64,000 nucleotides of DNA, taken from assembly GCA_037157565.1 (NCBI GenBank), contig JAZHRO010000036.1:22184501-22248500 (forward strand). The letters run 5' to 3'. A model generated the notes under the pieces. That model had not been told where the DNA came from, did no database searches, and saw nothing but the letters and a program-made list of their open reading frames with translations. Numbering within the stretch: position 1 is the stretch's first letter; every line of letters begins with the position of its first letter. Of this stretch, positions 11,805-24,580 are shown in pieces. The position numbers and the translations under genes are program-made. Source of the DNA: Thalassia testudinum. Lineage: Eukaryota; Streptophyta; Magnoliopsida; Alismatales; Hydrocharitaceae.

Positions 11805-14004
11805 GGGGATTAAGTTGATTGAGGCACCAAGGTCCAGTCAGGCTCTATCCAGGATGAAACCATCTATTTCACATGAAATTAAGGGGGTCCCTGGATCTTT
11901 CTTTTTAGGAGGGAGCTTATTTAGGATGATGGAATTGGCTTGTTCAAAAATCATGACCCTTTTTTATGATTTGGCTTGGCATTTCGGTGTGCATATTTCT
12001 TTCAAAAGTTTTGCATAGGCCGGGATGTTCTCAATGGCTTTAGCTATGTTTACCTGGACTTGCTTTTAAATCTCAAGGCACTCCTTAGATTGGTTGGTTT
12101 TCTTTTCCCTAGGTTTGTTCAAGGCTTCAGGAAAAGGTGCTTGAGAGACATCATGAGTGTTCAAATCCTTAGTCTTGTTTTCTAGATTGCTTGGTTTCCC
12201 AGGTTAGATTTAGGCTGCTCAAGATCTTAGTAAGATTTCGATGTAGAGGGATAAGGATCTTGGATTTGTCTCTCACTTCTCAAGGTGACAACACAAGCAT
12301 AGGCATTAGGGTTGGAAGGTTGAGGTGGGTTTAGCAAGATAGGTTGAGCCTGGGTTGGGTTGGGGTTAATGAAACCAGGTGGGTGCTGGGGAGCAGTTTG
12401 AACTATATGTGCCTGTTGCTCCAGTGTGTTGTTTTAATTAACCCTATTGAAGTTTCTTGGGTTGGGGACGGGTTGGAATGGCAGCATCCCATGTTGTCTA
12501 TAAGAAACTAGCTGGTCTAGTCGTCCCATCAATTCTGTCCTCAATTGATTCATTTATTCCTTATGTCTTAGATTTATTTCTTGCATTTCTTTGAGGACCA
12601 GACTCAGATCAGAGGGCTGGTTTTCCTGGGTAGGTTGTGGCTGATAAGTGCATGGTTGTGTGTACCTACTGGGTTGCCCATAAGTGTTTGGCTTAGTTAA
12701 GTTAGGACCTTGGGTAGGTTTCTGACTTGACCAAGCAAAGTTAGGATGGTTGCACCATCTAAGGTTGTAAGTGTTTGAATAAGCTCATTTCTAGTGTAAC
12801 CCTAGAGTGCATTCACATCGTCAGGATAATTAGGCATCGGGATGTCTAGTTTAGAATTTGAGGGCATCAAGGTCCCTCCTTGGTACCCAGAAAGAGATGG
12901 GTCCAAGTACAGTTGGCTCATAGGTGGAGCACGGTTAGGTCATTGATGTTGTGCGCTAATTCCTGACCTAGGGGGTTAGGTAGTTGGGTATGGGTTAACA
13001 TAGGAACTCCTTGGGTAGGCATAGGATTTACTCTGGAATGTGTACCTAAGGAACTCTTGCCCTTTAGAAGATTATCCAATTTCTTTTCCAAATTCTCCAC
13101 ATTCTTTCCCACGAGTTCCACCTTGTCTAATCGTTATGCAATTAGCTCTAAATCAACTGAGTGTGAATTGTTGTTAACTTCATAAACTTTGCTTCTTGGT
13201 TGATTAGCTTTGTTAAAGGTGGACATTGAGGCATTGTTGAGAATTTTTGCTCATATTTTCAAATAATTGAAAGGCTCCCCCAGCATCTCTGCTTAGGAAA
13301 TTGTCCCTATATGCTGCATCAACAAAATTCTTCAGATTATCACTCAACCCATAATAGAAACTACGGACCAAATGCCACTTTGGAATCCCATGATGAGGGC
13401 ATTTCCTAGTTAAATCGTTAAACCTCTCCCAAGACTCATGTAGTTGTTCCCCAGGGTTCTGCTTAAAGGTTGTAATGGCCCATCTAAGGGCGTTGGTTTT
13501 TCCTAAGGGAAAGAATTTCTTCAAGAATGTGCTTCTCAGATCTTCCTAGGTTAGGATTGGTCTACCAATAGTCCTCAACCAATGAGCAACTTTATCTTTC
13601 AAGGAGAATGGGAACATTTTCATCATCAAGGTATCCTCATTCATGTTCTTAGGGCCAATGGTCCTTCCTATGTGTAGAAGTCCTTCAAGGAGGTGGAAGG
13701 GGTCATCATAATCGCAACCATAGAAGTGGGGAATTAAATTGATAATTAGAGGTTTGAGTTCAAAATCATCCCCATCCTGAGGTACCCTGACAAAGGGTTC
13801 AGGTTATGCATTAGGAGGATTGTAATAGTCACGGAGAGGCTGGTCAGCTCTCCTAGTTTGGAGTCAGGTGATGGCCTGCATGATGACCTACATCTGCCTA
13901 TCATGGTGCTGGCCCTGCTTAGTGATTTGCCTCTGTAAGAAGGTCATTAGAACCAAATTTTATTCTTCCTCTTTGATCTCATCTTCCTCGTGGTGACTAG
14001 CCAT
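11805..14004 (-). pseudogene. Gag of D (broken)
   Basis: Starts at the ATG at 14004 (MASHHEEDE..), comparable to MADQQ in B and MAQPV in A. Visible gag motifs are MMKMFPFSLKDKVAHW, FLKKFFPLGKTNALR and RKCPHHGIPKW (about 13370-13640), the usual Athila/Tat gag signature. Stops are frequent, and the frame shifts between about 13120 and 13210. Further on comes a proline/asparagine-rich linker and an LRSE motif (LRSG in relatives, about 12280). Gag would form the particle that packages element RNA. It is nonfunctional as it stands. Confidence 0.8.
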
Positions 14005-15543
14005 TGCAGAGGGTTTATATTTAGATTCTAGATAAATAGGTCTTCTCCTAGGATTCCTTTCTAATGGTGGTAGCAAATTAGGATTTTGAGATCATCTACC
14101 TTGCATGCACCAGAAGTGTCTGTAGATGAGAGGGAGAAGATAGATGAGAGAATACCCCGCCCTTTCATTGCAAGCAATCAAACTAGTCCTTAAAGTGTTA
14201 ACCTTAATAAACTTGATCCTGGCTCCCCAAAACACGACTGAGTTAGATCAACCCTTGAATTACTTGCCTAGCCAGAAGGATGGGACCCCCTAGGACACCT
14301 CGCATGGCGAGACACCACTAGGGGTTAATGCGGTTACCGCATTGACCTTTCTTGTCACCAATGGGTTCAAGTAGACAAGGCCTTGACCTTAACCCAATCT
14401 AATCTCAAGTCCCCAAAACTATTAGCCTGGCCTAGGGCACGTCTACTTAGTTTTAGGCTTAGGTTTGATGTGCTTTTGGAATATGATGGGCATTAGGGGG
14501 TTGTTTGCCCATAAAATTGATTTCAGATGTGTGAAGTGATCAGGCAAAGGGTTTACAAGTAATTTTCTTTTATGATGAAGTGGATTTTAAGATTCAAATG
14601 CTTGTATTAATGCGTTTTAGGGATAACTTGAGTTAATATCGTCAATCAAGGTTGTAATGAGGCACACAAGATTTTTGCAAATCCCAATTTGTTTGATATA
14701 TTTCCTTTAAGTATGGAAATGCAAGTGTGCTCTATCCTTAATGTGAAACCCTAAACACAGATAGTTCTAAATAATTCTTTTAAGCCCAAAAATCAGATGA
14801 GTGGTGTGACCCAAGCAACGCAATCAATTGGTCCTATTTCACCACTAACTAGGCACCCAGAAAATATTTTTTAATAACTTTTAATGCACATTTTTTTTAT
14901 TTTTTTCTAATTTAAAGTGTATTAGGGGTTTTGTAGTTTATTTTGACCCCTAGTTCGTGATTGAATAATTTATGCAACCAAACATGCAAGAAATATTTTT
15001 TTTCAGATTTTTCCTAAATTCTTGATTTCAACATGAATTCAGTGCCATAAATTTCAAGTCAATCAAAGTTTTATAAAAATTCTTATGATATTTTGAACTT
15101 TGAAAATTTAGGAACAATAACAGTTTTGATAACAAATCAGTGCACAAATTTTTAAAATTTTTCTATAGCTTTGATTTATAGAAAAATTTGGATATGTTGT
15201 TTCTAATTTCAAAACTCACGTCCAATGAACATTTGAGAATTTTTGGAAGTGCAGATCTTCAGGAATTGAATTTATAATTTAAGAGTTTCTCTTAGCCTGA
15301 AATCAAGAGATTTTTTATTTTTCTCAATAAGCAAGCAAATTCTAACTAATCCTAAGGTTCAAGCAAATCCTAATTTTTATAAATCTAACTAATCTAAACT
15401 ATGGGTACTTACCTAAGATTCAAACCCACGAACCCACGATTTCTCCATTTGTCGTGTCCTATTCAGATTTCCATGCTTCTTGAAAAATAGCAAGTTAGAG
15501 ATCTCGAATAAGCATCTAAAAGCTTCAAAAATTTTCGTTGCCT
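14005..15543 (-). other. 5' leader of D
   Basis: About 1.5 kb between PBS and gag, without coding sequence. Most of it is A/T-rich, but 14270-14470 is a G/C-richer island that resembles the islands upstream of gag in A (29390-29620) and I (62480-62700). In D it contains a perfect 7-base-pair hairpin, AATGCGG-TTA-CCGCATT, at about 14327-14343. It is a candidate RNA packaging or translation element. Confidence 0.6.
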
Positions 15544-15560
15544 CTCCGGCAACGATGCCA
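15544..15560 (-). promoter_or_regulatory. Primer binding site of D
   Basis: On the minus strand TGGCATCGTTGCCGGAG, matching the tRNA-Asp complement with two changes. It lies three bases from the 5' LTR end at 15564 and fixes the direction of D. Confidence 0.85.
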
Positions 15561-15563
15561 ACT

Positions 15564-18500
15564 TGTTCGTCGATGTGAGGCATGTTGAAAAGATTCAATC
15601 TTATCATTGCTGTGCGAATCACAATGGGTAAATAAATTTATAAGAACGGGTGAATATCAGGTCGTTCGCAGGAAGGTAATCTCGATTTATGCAGAAGCTT
15701 TTCAATAGAACTTGCTCTAAATAGATATTTATATATATGTATAGATCAAACATGCAGAAGATCAGAATTTTATTGCATTCAAACAGAATTTTTCAAAATA
15801 AAAAAATATGTCGTTGTAACGTGCAAAATCGATCAGCTCTTAAATTTATAAACCTAGATAATGAGGTATCTAGGGTCGTCCAAGGAGGCCAAATGTTTGC
15901 AAAAAATACGTCTACTGCTTGGAAATGAAATTCACCTTTCTTTTTGGTCTTTTTAATTTATATTTTTTTTAGGGTTTTGAAATAATGAGCATTCGCAAAG
16001 TTGTTAATGAAGAAAAGGTGATCTAAACCTAATCTACTAAACTATTACTAGAGTGACAAGAAAGGCCTCTCCCTAAACTCACTCTAGGCATGTGGGGGCC
16101 TAGAGTAAATAGGGAGAGGGAGTGAAAAAGTGCTAGATCAAGATAAAAGACAATTGCGACAAGAATTTAAAAGAAGGCAACTTGAATTGAATTGAACTTG
16201 TTATACACAAAAAGCATAGAGGAAAGCTTCTAATCTACTTGAAATGCAAGAAGATAAAAACACAAATCCTCTAAATGAAATGGTGAAGAAGATGATGGCT
16301 TCTTCTCCAAGCCTGGTAGCTCCCGTACTTGAAAAGAGTCCTCCAACTCCTTCCTTGTAAAGTTCCTTCAAATGGTGTCCTCCAAGGTGGAAGCTTCCAC
16401 CTTAACTTTCCTCCTCCAAGGGTAGGCGTGCACCACCCTTGCTCCTCCTTGCCTGGCCGTCCTCCTGTTGGGGAAGTGCTCCTCCTCTTTGGCGTGCACA
16501 AGGGAGAAGAAAGAAGGGGAAGAAGGCACCAAGGGAGCGGGTAGGATGCCCCCTTAATCTTCTTCTCTTCTTCTCCTTCCTTGGCCTTGAATTATGGTGG
16601 GTGTATTTGGAATTAAGCTAATGGGAGGATGGTGAAAATGGTGGTGGGTGATGGGTTTTTATAGAGTGGGATGGAGGTGGTTGGAGTGGCCTTTAGTGGA
16701 AGGCTAGGATGGCTTGATGGGAGGTGGTTAGGGATCTAATGGAGAGGGTTAAATGGCGCCAACCAAGGGGGTGTGAAGGGGATTTGATGGTGGCTTTTGG
16801 TGGGCGAGTGTGGGGTGGAGGGGCACCTTGTTTTGGTGCCAACTTTGGCTTCTAGAAGGGGGTGTTCTTGGCGCCAAAAATCAAGGGTGGAGATGGGTTG
16901 GTTGGTGAAGTGTAGGGTGGTGATGAGGAGATGGGTTCGCGCCATTTTGGTGGTGGTTATGGGGGGTGTTTTGGCACCAACTTAGGTGGCTTTCAGAGGG
17001 AGGTGAGGGGTGAAAAGGTGGCTATGGTTGGCACCAACTTAGGGGTGGACTAGGTTAGCTTGGTGGACTTAGGGTTAGGGTTGATTGCCAGAGCTAGTTA
17101 GGTGGGTTTTTAAGGTGGTAAATACCAAGGGAGCTGGAGCATAGCTAAGCTAAGCTAGCTTAGCTTGTAATGGAGTAGAGGAGTAGGCAATGGGAGCTAG
17201 GGCTTGAGGAGAGGAGCTAGACAGAAGAAGTCTGGAGCTGAAATGAAGTTGGCAGCTACTGAAGAGGGTGGCATGGGGCTACTCTAGCTGGCTTAGCTTG
17301 CTAGTTCTTTGCTAGCTGCTAAGCCAAGCTAAAGCAAGCTAGCTTCTACCATAAGGAGTTGAGGTGAGTTGGGTCTGGTGCTCCCAGGGATGATCAAGTT
17401 GGTTGAGGTAGCTAAGGTAGCTTAACTCAACTGAGTTGAGCTAAGCTGAGTCCCTGGGAGCTGGACTTGAGCTTCCTGAGCTAAAATGAAGTCATCTTCA
17501 GCTAGCTGAGGTTGAGTGGAGTAGGATGTAGTTGGATTTGAGATGGGGTGAACTCCAGTTAACTCAGCTGAGCTAGCTAAAGCTCCCTATGGAATAATGG
17601 GAGGTGAGATGAGCTAGACTCAGCTAAGTTAAGTTGGATCTGAACTGACTTAAGCTAGAGTGAGCTAAGATGAGCTCTCTTGAGCTGCCATTCAGCTGAG
17701 ATGAGCTGAATGGAGCTAGGATGAGCTAACCTTAGTTTAGGTGAGCTAGATTCCAGCTATGGTGAGCTGGATTAAGCTGAGTTCCAGCTAGTGAGAGCTT
17801 CTCCTTTACTAGTTACCTTCCTGAGTGCTAGGGTTCTAGGGATCTGGCAATCTGCTTATCCCTAACACTCAGAAAAGCACATTAAAAAGATAATAAAATG
17901 TGCAATGCATGCCTAACCTAATTAATGCCTAAATGTAGCCCAAAAACCCATTTGTGGAGCAAAATATTAAGAATTAGTTTGTTTTAATGCATAAGACTAA
18001 TGCTAAACTGGCATTTATCAATAGCAGATAGATAGAAAGAAAGAGAGAGAGAGAGATGCAGATAGATGACACCACTTGTGGGATTCTTGTGCGAGGTGCG
18101 GCAGCACCTCAGATCCAGAGCGTCAGGACGAAGGTCGGAGTTGCAGAGAGGGAGGTGGAAGACCATGGAAGAAGGTGGAAGTGAGAGATGCCATCCAATA
18201 GGGGGCCCTGGGTCATCTTTTATAGCTTTGATGGAGGGAAAATAGGGTATTTTGGCCCTTTAACTCGTGGAACAACCTTAGGTTAATCAGATCCGTTGAT
18301 TAGGAGATCAACGGACATGATTTGGCTTTAAAACTCCTTCAAAATTGCCTTCTATGCTCTAGGCACACGAGATGTTGACATGTGGCATGCCTAGAGCCCT
18401 TGATCCACGATCGCACGGCTCTTGCTCCTTCGCTCATGCCCGCTTGTCTTGTTTGCGTGCCCGCTCGCTCAAAATGAGCACTTGATCGTCAGTCGTTCAA

Positions 18501-19390
18501 TCACATTATCAGATGGCCTAAAGATCGCACCCGCTGCCTTTGCATCAAAGTAAGCGTGTGGGTTCCCGCGTCCATCTGTGACGTGCTCAGATTATGCCTC
18601 ACGGTCTCATCCTTGCGCTCTGCTTGCCATCCAATGGTCCAATTGCTTCCGCACCTAACATTCTCTTGATTTCTTATGCGTCGCTTGCTTGCGAGAGAAG
18701 GTGCGAACTGCTGTGCTACTCCTTCGTTTTGTTGCGTTTTCGTTTTAAGGCAACTTCGCTCTTGACCATTGGATGAAGATCCAACGGTCTTGATCTTCTG
18801 CTTCTTTGATGAGGTGTGGATGGAGTGGGGACGTAGCGGCTCATGGACCATTGGATGGCCATCCAATGGCCCACAGTGGGCAAGGAATGATCTTCAGAGA
18901 TGCGGCGGCGGTGAAGGGCCTCTATGATGGAGCCATCATGGCTGTCCATCTTCTTTTCTTTGTATCTGGTGGTGTAGACATCCAATTGGGTTGATTTTTG
19001 TACCGTTGGACTACGATCGTTGATTCAGATCCATTTGTACGATTGGATTTTTTCATTTGAGGCTTGGATCTTTGTCCTCTACATCCGTGGCCTCTATTCT
19101 TCTATGGACTGCACAAAATGCTTTGGTGTCTGATCGAGATGATTTTGGAAGCGTTGGACTCCTGTCATCATTCTGATCAGATCTATACAGTCTAATCTAT
19201 CATCCGCGGCTTCGAATCATCTACGATTAATTTCATCTCTCTTTTAGTACATAAAATGACAATATTATCTATGCAGCTAATCAAACTAACTATTATGCAA
19301 ATTATGATGCTTATGCATGCATTGTTCCTAAGTTATGCTAGAATCTAAATTAATTCAGGTGATTCAGGTTGCATGATTGTTGTGCAATCA
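15564..19390 (-). repeat. 5' LTR of D, split by solo LTR E
   Basis: Two arms, 15564-15808 and 18021-19390, together about 1.6 kb and colinear with the left LTR. It keeps an MSA-like motif at 18780-18789 (TCCAACGGTC). The second palindrome of the left LTR has decayed here (TCCAATGGCC near 18862). It ends 'tgtgcaatca' directly before the TSD. Confidence 0.88.
15809..18020 (-). mobile_element. Solo LTR E
   Basis: About 2.2 kb starting 'tgtcgttgtaacg' and ending 'ggcatttatca', inserted in the 5' LTR of D. It is in minus orientation, as shown by its match to the fragment at 1983-2707 and by its U5-like end at the left. No clean 5-base TSD can be read ('aaata' against 'atagc'), so the junction has mutated. 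About 17140-17800 is strikingly rich in GAGCT/AGCTGA words. Open frames at 16270-17000 on both strands are not supported as genes. Confidence 0.75.
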
Positions 19391-19395
19391 CCCTC

Positions 19396-21530
19396 CTCAT
19401 CACAAGTCTAAAGCAACCAGGAAATGCAATTGACGTTTATCTTCAACCATTGATAGATGAACTGAAACTGTTGTAGTATAACGACATTCATACATATGAT
19501 GCACACAGAAAAGAATTCTTTAATATGCATGCTACATTATTTTGGACCATTAATGACTTCCCCACATATGCAAATTTGTCGGGATGGAGTACAAAGGGAA
19601 AGTCTGCTTGTCTAGTATGTATGGATGACACTCATCATCTTCAACTACTTGAAAGCAGCATGTCCTGTTATTTGGGACATCATAGATTCCTGCCTGTTGA
19701 GCATACATGGAAAACTTCAGTGTTTAAGGATAAGTTCGATGGTAAAAGTTGTCTATATTCTTCCAAGAATCCAAGGAATAAGCTAAGTACAAATTCAATA
19801 AGGTTGTTAAATTTTTAAATAATGGAGAAATTACAACAACTTGGCAAAATATGATTAGGTCATCTATTCAAGAATGATCAAATAGCTTTAAAACATACAT
19901 GTTTTAAAATGAAGAGCATTTTCTTCATGGAATTCCCATATTGGAAAGATCTACCTATCCAACATAATCTTGATGTGATGTATATTGAGAAAAATGTTAT
20001 GGACAACATTTTGGATGTGTTCAACTTAACTAATAGTCCAAAGGATATAATGAAAATGAGAAAAGACATGATAACTTTAGGCATTCATCTAGAGTTACAT
20101 GTTATTGAAAAGGAAGACAGCTGTTATGACTTTCTGGAAGCCATTTACAACCTAAATAATGAACAATGAGAGAAAATTTTCACCTTCTTGAAGGAAGTAT
20201 AGGTGCCAGATGATTATTCTTCACAACTTTCTCTATGTGTAAACGAGGCTCAAAAGAAAATTAGTGGGTTAAAGAGTCAAGATAGTAACGTTTACATGCA
20301 AGTCTTGTTGCCACTAGCTATTCATGGCGTGCTACCTGATCTAGTTGTAGATTCATTTATAGAGGTGAGTTGATATTTCAAAGTTATTTATTTGAAAATT
20401 GTAGATTTTGATTTATTAGAGTACTGGGATAAGCAAATAGTCGTCACATTATGTAAAATTGAGCAGATATTTCCTCTAGCCTTCTTTGTTGTCATGGTTC
20501 ATTTAACTCTGCATCTTGCAAATGAAGTAAAAGTTGGTGGGCCTGTGCAATACAGATGGATGTATCCAGTTGAATGATTTCTAAGGAAACTTAAAGATTA
20601 TGTGTTAAATAAGGCTAAGCCTAAAAGACCTATTGTTGAAGGATATCTTGTGGAAGAGTCCATTAACTTCTATGCCATGTATATGGATGAGACAAACAAT
20701 CAATTTAATTGATTACAGAGAAATTATGATGGAGAGTACAATGAGAATGACGAATATTGTCTTTCCATATTTGATATTCCAGGAAGGTCTATCCTCAACA
20801 CAAAGTATAAATCAATCTCTAAAATTAATTGGCCTCTAGATCACTTGTACATTCTTAAGCAGATTCCAAAAGTTGATGCAATTTATAATGAATTTAAGGA
20901 GTGTTCACATCCAGAAACACGTGAAGTCGACTTTCTCGAGTGGTTTAAACAACTTGTTATTCAAATGAAAGAAGAGAACGACCCACGATGGTTGGAGGAC
21001 TTTGACATAATATTCAATCAACCATGTTTTATGGACATTACCATTCAGGTTACATTATAAATGGATTCAGATTAAGGACAAAATCCATAGATGATGCGAA
21101 AGACACATAGCATGCTGGTGCAGTTGTCAGTTATGATTTGAATACTGGTTATGATGGCTACTATGGACATATCAAAGAAATCATTGAGATGATCTTCGGA
21201 TACGATCATAGAGTTATCCTTTTCAAGTGCAATTGGTTCAACGTGTTTAAAGAAGGCAATTGCTTCAAACTTGACAAGAAGCACGATTTTTAAGTTTGAA
21301 TAAGAATCATCGAATTCTTCATTCTTCAGAACCATTTACATTAGCATGTCAAGTATCTCAAGTCTTCTACGTCCCTGATAGCAAGAGAAATGGATGGATT
21401 ATACCGGTACGAACATTCCACATGAATATTTTGACCCATAAAAAGATGTCGATCATGAAGTAGAAGAAGATGCTTATCAGGAACACTTACAAGAAGTTGG
21501 TGCAGGTTAATGGATATTGATATGTAGGAT
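19396..21530 (+). pseudogene. CACTA transposase TNP2, 3' half (broken)
   Basis: Continues the gene cut at 4600. Visible parts in order: IDVYLQPLIDELK (about 19430), LFWTINDFPTYANLSGWSTK (about 19540-19600), a GHHRFLP motif, HNLDVMYIEKNV (about 19960), a DUF4218-like region (ILCKIEQIFP-type, then VHLTLHLANEV and GPVQYRWMYPVE, about 20440-20575), and a DUF4216-like C-terminus (FRLRTKSIDDAK, VLFKCNWF-like, PFTLACQVSQVFYVP, about 21060-21390). Several stops and frame changes are present. Dropping D and one TSD copy joins the frame at the split. Confidence 0.85.
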
Positions 21531-21881
21531 ATAATTATCTTCTATATCATTTATCTTTTCTACCAATTTGCATAGTTGCACTTTTGACAAGGTTTTATAT
21601 GCATCTCTTTTTTTCCAAAGGGAGCAGAGTAATCCTAATGGAGCAATCCATGTTGGCAGGCATATCGCTGTGAGGAAATTTGGGGAAAATATCAGAAATG
21701 ATGATCAGCTGCTTTCAACTCTTCATGAGTGATCCTGATAATGATGTTGTTGTTCTTGCGAAGTTGGCTAGTTAACTATACCTTTATGAATTCCAAATAT
21801 TACTCTTTCATGTACAAGTTAGAAACATTTATGGTAGAGGTTATTCTCCTAAATTGTTGATTCCATAGTTTGTTTACCGCA
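21531..21881. other. Decayed tail downstream of TNP2
   Basis: A/T-rich, with no open frame I can assign. It probably holds the remaining 3' part of the CACTA element, but no CACTA terminal repeat is visible before LTR C starts. Confidence 0.35.
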
Positions 21882-24028
21882 TGATGTAAACATGTTTATA
21901 TCACATAAACTGTCTATTTTTGTGTGTTCTTAGACATAAAGTTGTATCGTACATTATAAATATTGCATAACATGCATCATCATGCATTTAGATTAGGTTG
22001 TATAAATTTTAGGCTAATTTCTTCTTTTTATGGTTTGGTGACAGGGTGACATTTGATTGGGGCCTTGGATTGAAGATCCAACCATACAGATCTGATCAGG
22101 GCGATGAGAGGAGTTCAACGACTCCAAGATCGCCCCGTTCGAACTTTCGTAGCATCAAATGCAGTCCGAGAAAGATCATAGGTCAAGGGACAAGGTGGTG
22201 CAAATCCGTACCTTAGATGACAAATTCAACCACATGGATGGGTTCAGATCGATGATCGCAGCCCAATGGCATGAAAATTGGTCCAATCCAACATCCATAG
22301 CACCATTTACAAGTCAAAGAAGATGGACGACCATGATGGCATCATGTGACGCCATCATAACTGCCCAGCATCTGCGGCAACATCTCTTCTTCTCTTTCTC
22401 GATGAATCCAAGCTGTTGGAAGCCCATCCAACGGCTGAGAACACGCCATGTTGCACCCCAAGTGGCGCTCTCATCTTTTGAAGGCAAAAGGTCAGATGAT
22501 CTCGACTGTTGGATTGAAATCCAATGGTTGAGAGAGCATGTGGAGGAATTCAAGAATGTGCCTCAAACCGCTGTGTAGCACAGCAGTCGGGGCACTATTC
22601 ATGCAAGAGGCTTGCGTTCGAATCGAGCGTGTTGCCCTTCCTCTTCGCACGTGAGTGTGAAATCAAGCCGTTCGATCGAGCGCCAACAGCATAGATCAAC
22701 TGATTGGCCAAACGAGCGAGATGATGCTTGATCTCATGCTAGATCAGACGCGCAGGAGGCGTGATTTGTGAAGTTGTGTGAGCGTGGTTCTGGGCTGTTG
22801 ATCCTCGCATCCAACGGCGATGAAAGAGGCCACGTCGCCCTTAACGCACGAAGGCGATGAGGCAGGCGTGATCTTAAGCTGTTGGATGAGAGGATCGGAT
22901 GGCTGAGGATTTAAGGACGTGCGCATGCATTGAGCGCATGGGGAGAGGAGAAGGTAGCACGTGTGCGAATCTAAGCCCACGTTTAGGGTCTTTAGTGACA
23001 CTTAAATCCTTTACTAAAGACCTTGAATTAATGTTTTAAAACATAAAATGACCAAATTTCCCTCAATCCCTACAACTATGAAAGGAGACCCCTACCACTG
23101 GAATTCTTCACCCCTTTCTCTCTTCTCTCACCCCCTCAAAGGCTCTACGAGCTTGTCCCAAACCAGGGATGCTTAATTGGAGTTAAAATTAGAATTTTCC
23201 ATCTTCTCACCTCCTTCTTGGAGCATCCCGTGGTTGTCTTCTCACCGCCATTTGGGAAGTGGATCCCACTATGACGTCACCCTGCCCCGTTCTCTGTTGT
23301 CCATCATCATTCTCCTTCATCCATCATCTCACCACGTTCTTCTAGGCACTCTGTCAATGCGGCGCATTCTCCAAGCAGCCATCAAGGAGGATAATTTCTC
23401 ACCTCCTTTCTCTTTACTGCTTTCTAGAGTAGATTTACCACTTTCTAGTTGAAAGATTTCCTACATTCTAGTGTAACGAGTAGTTGTAATCAACTTGATT
23501 CAATGATTATGAAATATCTGTTCATTCTCTCTCTATTTTGTCTTTATTTGTATTATTCTCTCTCTCTCTTTTATTCTTTTTTCTTTAAGTAGAAAGCTAA
23601 TGTAGATTCAATTCAACTAGCTAATCTACTTTGTGACAACAAAACAAACATGACTTTTAATCAAACATTTGCCTCCTTGTGTTCAACCTGCAATTCTTTT
23701 TGAGTTTCGGTTAAAATTATCAACAATGGGTTATGAAATCCATGTTTATTATATCTCTATCTTGTCTTTATTTGTATTATTCTTTCTCCCTTCTATTAAT
23801 TATTCTTTAAGTAGATAGCTAGTTTAGATTTAATTCAACCAGCTAATCTGCTTCATGACAATAAATCAAACGTGGTTTTTTATCGAATGTCTGCCTCCCT
23901 ATGTTTGACTTGGAATTCCTTTTGAGTTTCGGTAAATTTATCCGTTGATGAATTTTTCTCGTAAATTGTGCTACAACGACAGGTTTTCCAAACTCAAAAT
24001 CTTTCTGCGCAGATTTTTCGCTGCAACA
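21882..24028 (+). repeat. LTR of element C (5' LTR)
   Basis: Starts 'tgatgtaaacatg', as does the outer end of F read on its own strand, and ends '..tgcaaca' just before a PBS. It is about 2.15 kb. It carries TCCAACGGCT at 22427-22436, and contains a 224-base tandem duplication (23505-23952). The downstream PBS shows plus orientation. Only about 150 bases of the internal region follow before LTR J. Confidence 0.75.
23505..23952 (+). repeat. Two-copy tandem duplication inside LTR C
   Basis: Copies at 23505-23728 and 23729-23952 align over their full length, each starting 'ttatgaaat' near its left edge and ending after 'gagtttcggt'. The copies have diverged visibly. The duplicated part spans the C/T-rich run and the conserved U5 block, so the LTR has two U5-like ends. 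Confidence 0.85.
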
Positions 24029-24175
24029 TTTTGGCACCATTGTTGAAGAGGTGACATTGTTTGATTTTTCATGTTTTCTGACTTACTGATCATTTACCTC
24101 ACTTCTCTCCTTTCTCATTGTGGTTGCAGGTACTCTCTCGAGATGGGCAAAAGAGGTAGATTGGAGTAAAGTGCT
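24029..24175 (+). other. PBS and leader fragment of C
   Basis: PBS at 24032-24048, TGGCACCATTGTTGAAG, is a decayed tRNA-Asp complement. Then comes a stretch beginning 'gtgaca' (24051) and ending 'tggttgcag' (24129), resembling a 79-base intron, as in B. The following words 'gtagattggagtaa' also occur in the leader of B (about 25870). J interrupts the leader at 24176. Confidence 0.7.
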
Positions 24176-24580
24176 TGTTGTCATGCTCTTACCATGTTTT
24201 AAAATTTATTTTGCATCGTAGTATAGTCAATAGAAGCACATTTACATTCAAAATTTATAACTCAAATTAATTGAGAAAATCTGAGGTCGTCTCTAGGAGC
24301 AATCTAATGTGCGACTATCACTATCTCATATGCTTCTCGAAATCTTACAGTTCACAATCGCAGTTATAATATTCAAGATAAAATCAAGTGCGAAGAAAAT
24401 CAGTCATTTAATGCTTAATTCAAGAGAATGATCAACAATGATATTTGAATAAGTCAATGCACCCAAAGCTCTAGAAAAATATTACCAATAGTGCTTGATC
24501 AAGTTATGGTAGTCAACAATCTATTCCAAGTTAAAATGTAATTACATCTCAATAATTTAATGCTTAAAATAGTTAATCAT
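24176..24580 (-). repeat. LTR J fragment, target of LINE-2
   Basis: The left end 'tgttgtcatgctc..gttttaa..cgtagtatag' matches the minus-strand ends of LTRs H and I, so this is the inner end of an I-like LTR in minus orientation. Bases 24568-24580 (aatagttaatcat) are the left target-site copy of LINE-2. The continuation should lie beyond 53353, but I could not recognise the far end of J there. Confidence 0.6.

Larger units (their letters stand above)
4601..19390 (-). mobile_element. LTR retrotransposon D (Athila-like, lacks RT and integrase)
   Basis: Minus-strand element bounded by related LTRs (4601-6260 and 15564-19390) and flanked by a perfect 5-base TSD, ccctc, at 4596-4600 and 19391-19395. 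Gag and protease remnants are on the minus strand. I found no reverse transcriptase, RNase H or integrase motif between protease and 3' LTR, so D looks non-autonomous. Two solo LTRs (H at 7238-9861, E at 15809-18020) later landed in it. Without them D would be close to 10 kb. It inserted into a TNP2 exon. Confidence 0.9.

Noticed and set aside
16271..16985. Pairs of 60-76 aa frames in solo LTR E
   Set aside because: Both strands are open over the same bases, there are no domain signs, and the whole stretch lies between LTR ends.
15804..18025. Target duplication for solo LTR E
   Set aside because: The flanks aaata and atagc do not match, so no TSD is claimed even though the LTR ends are clear.
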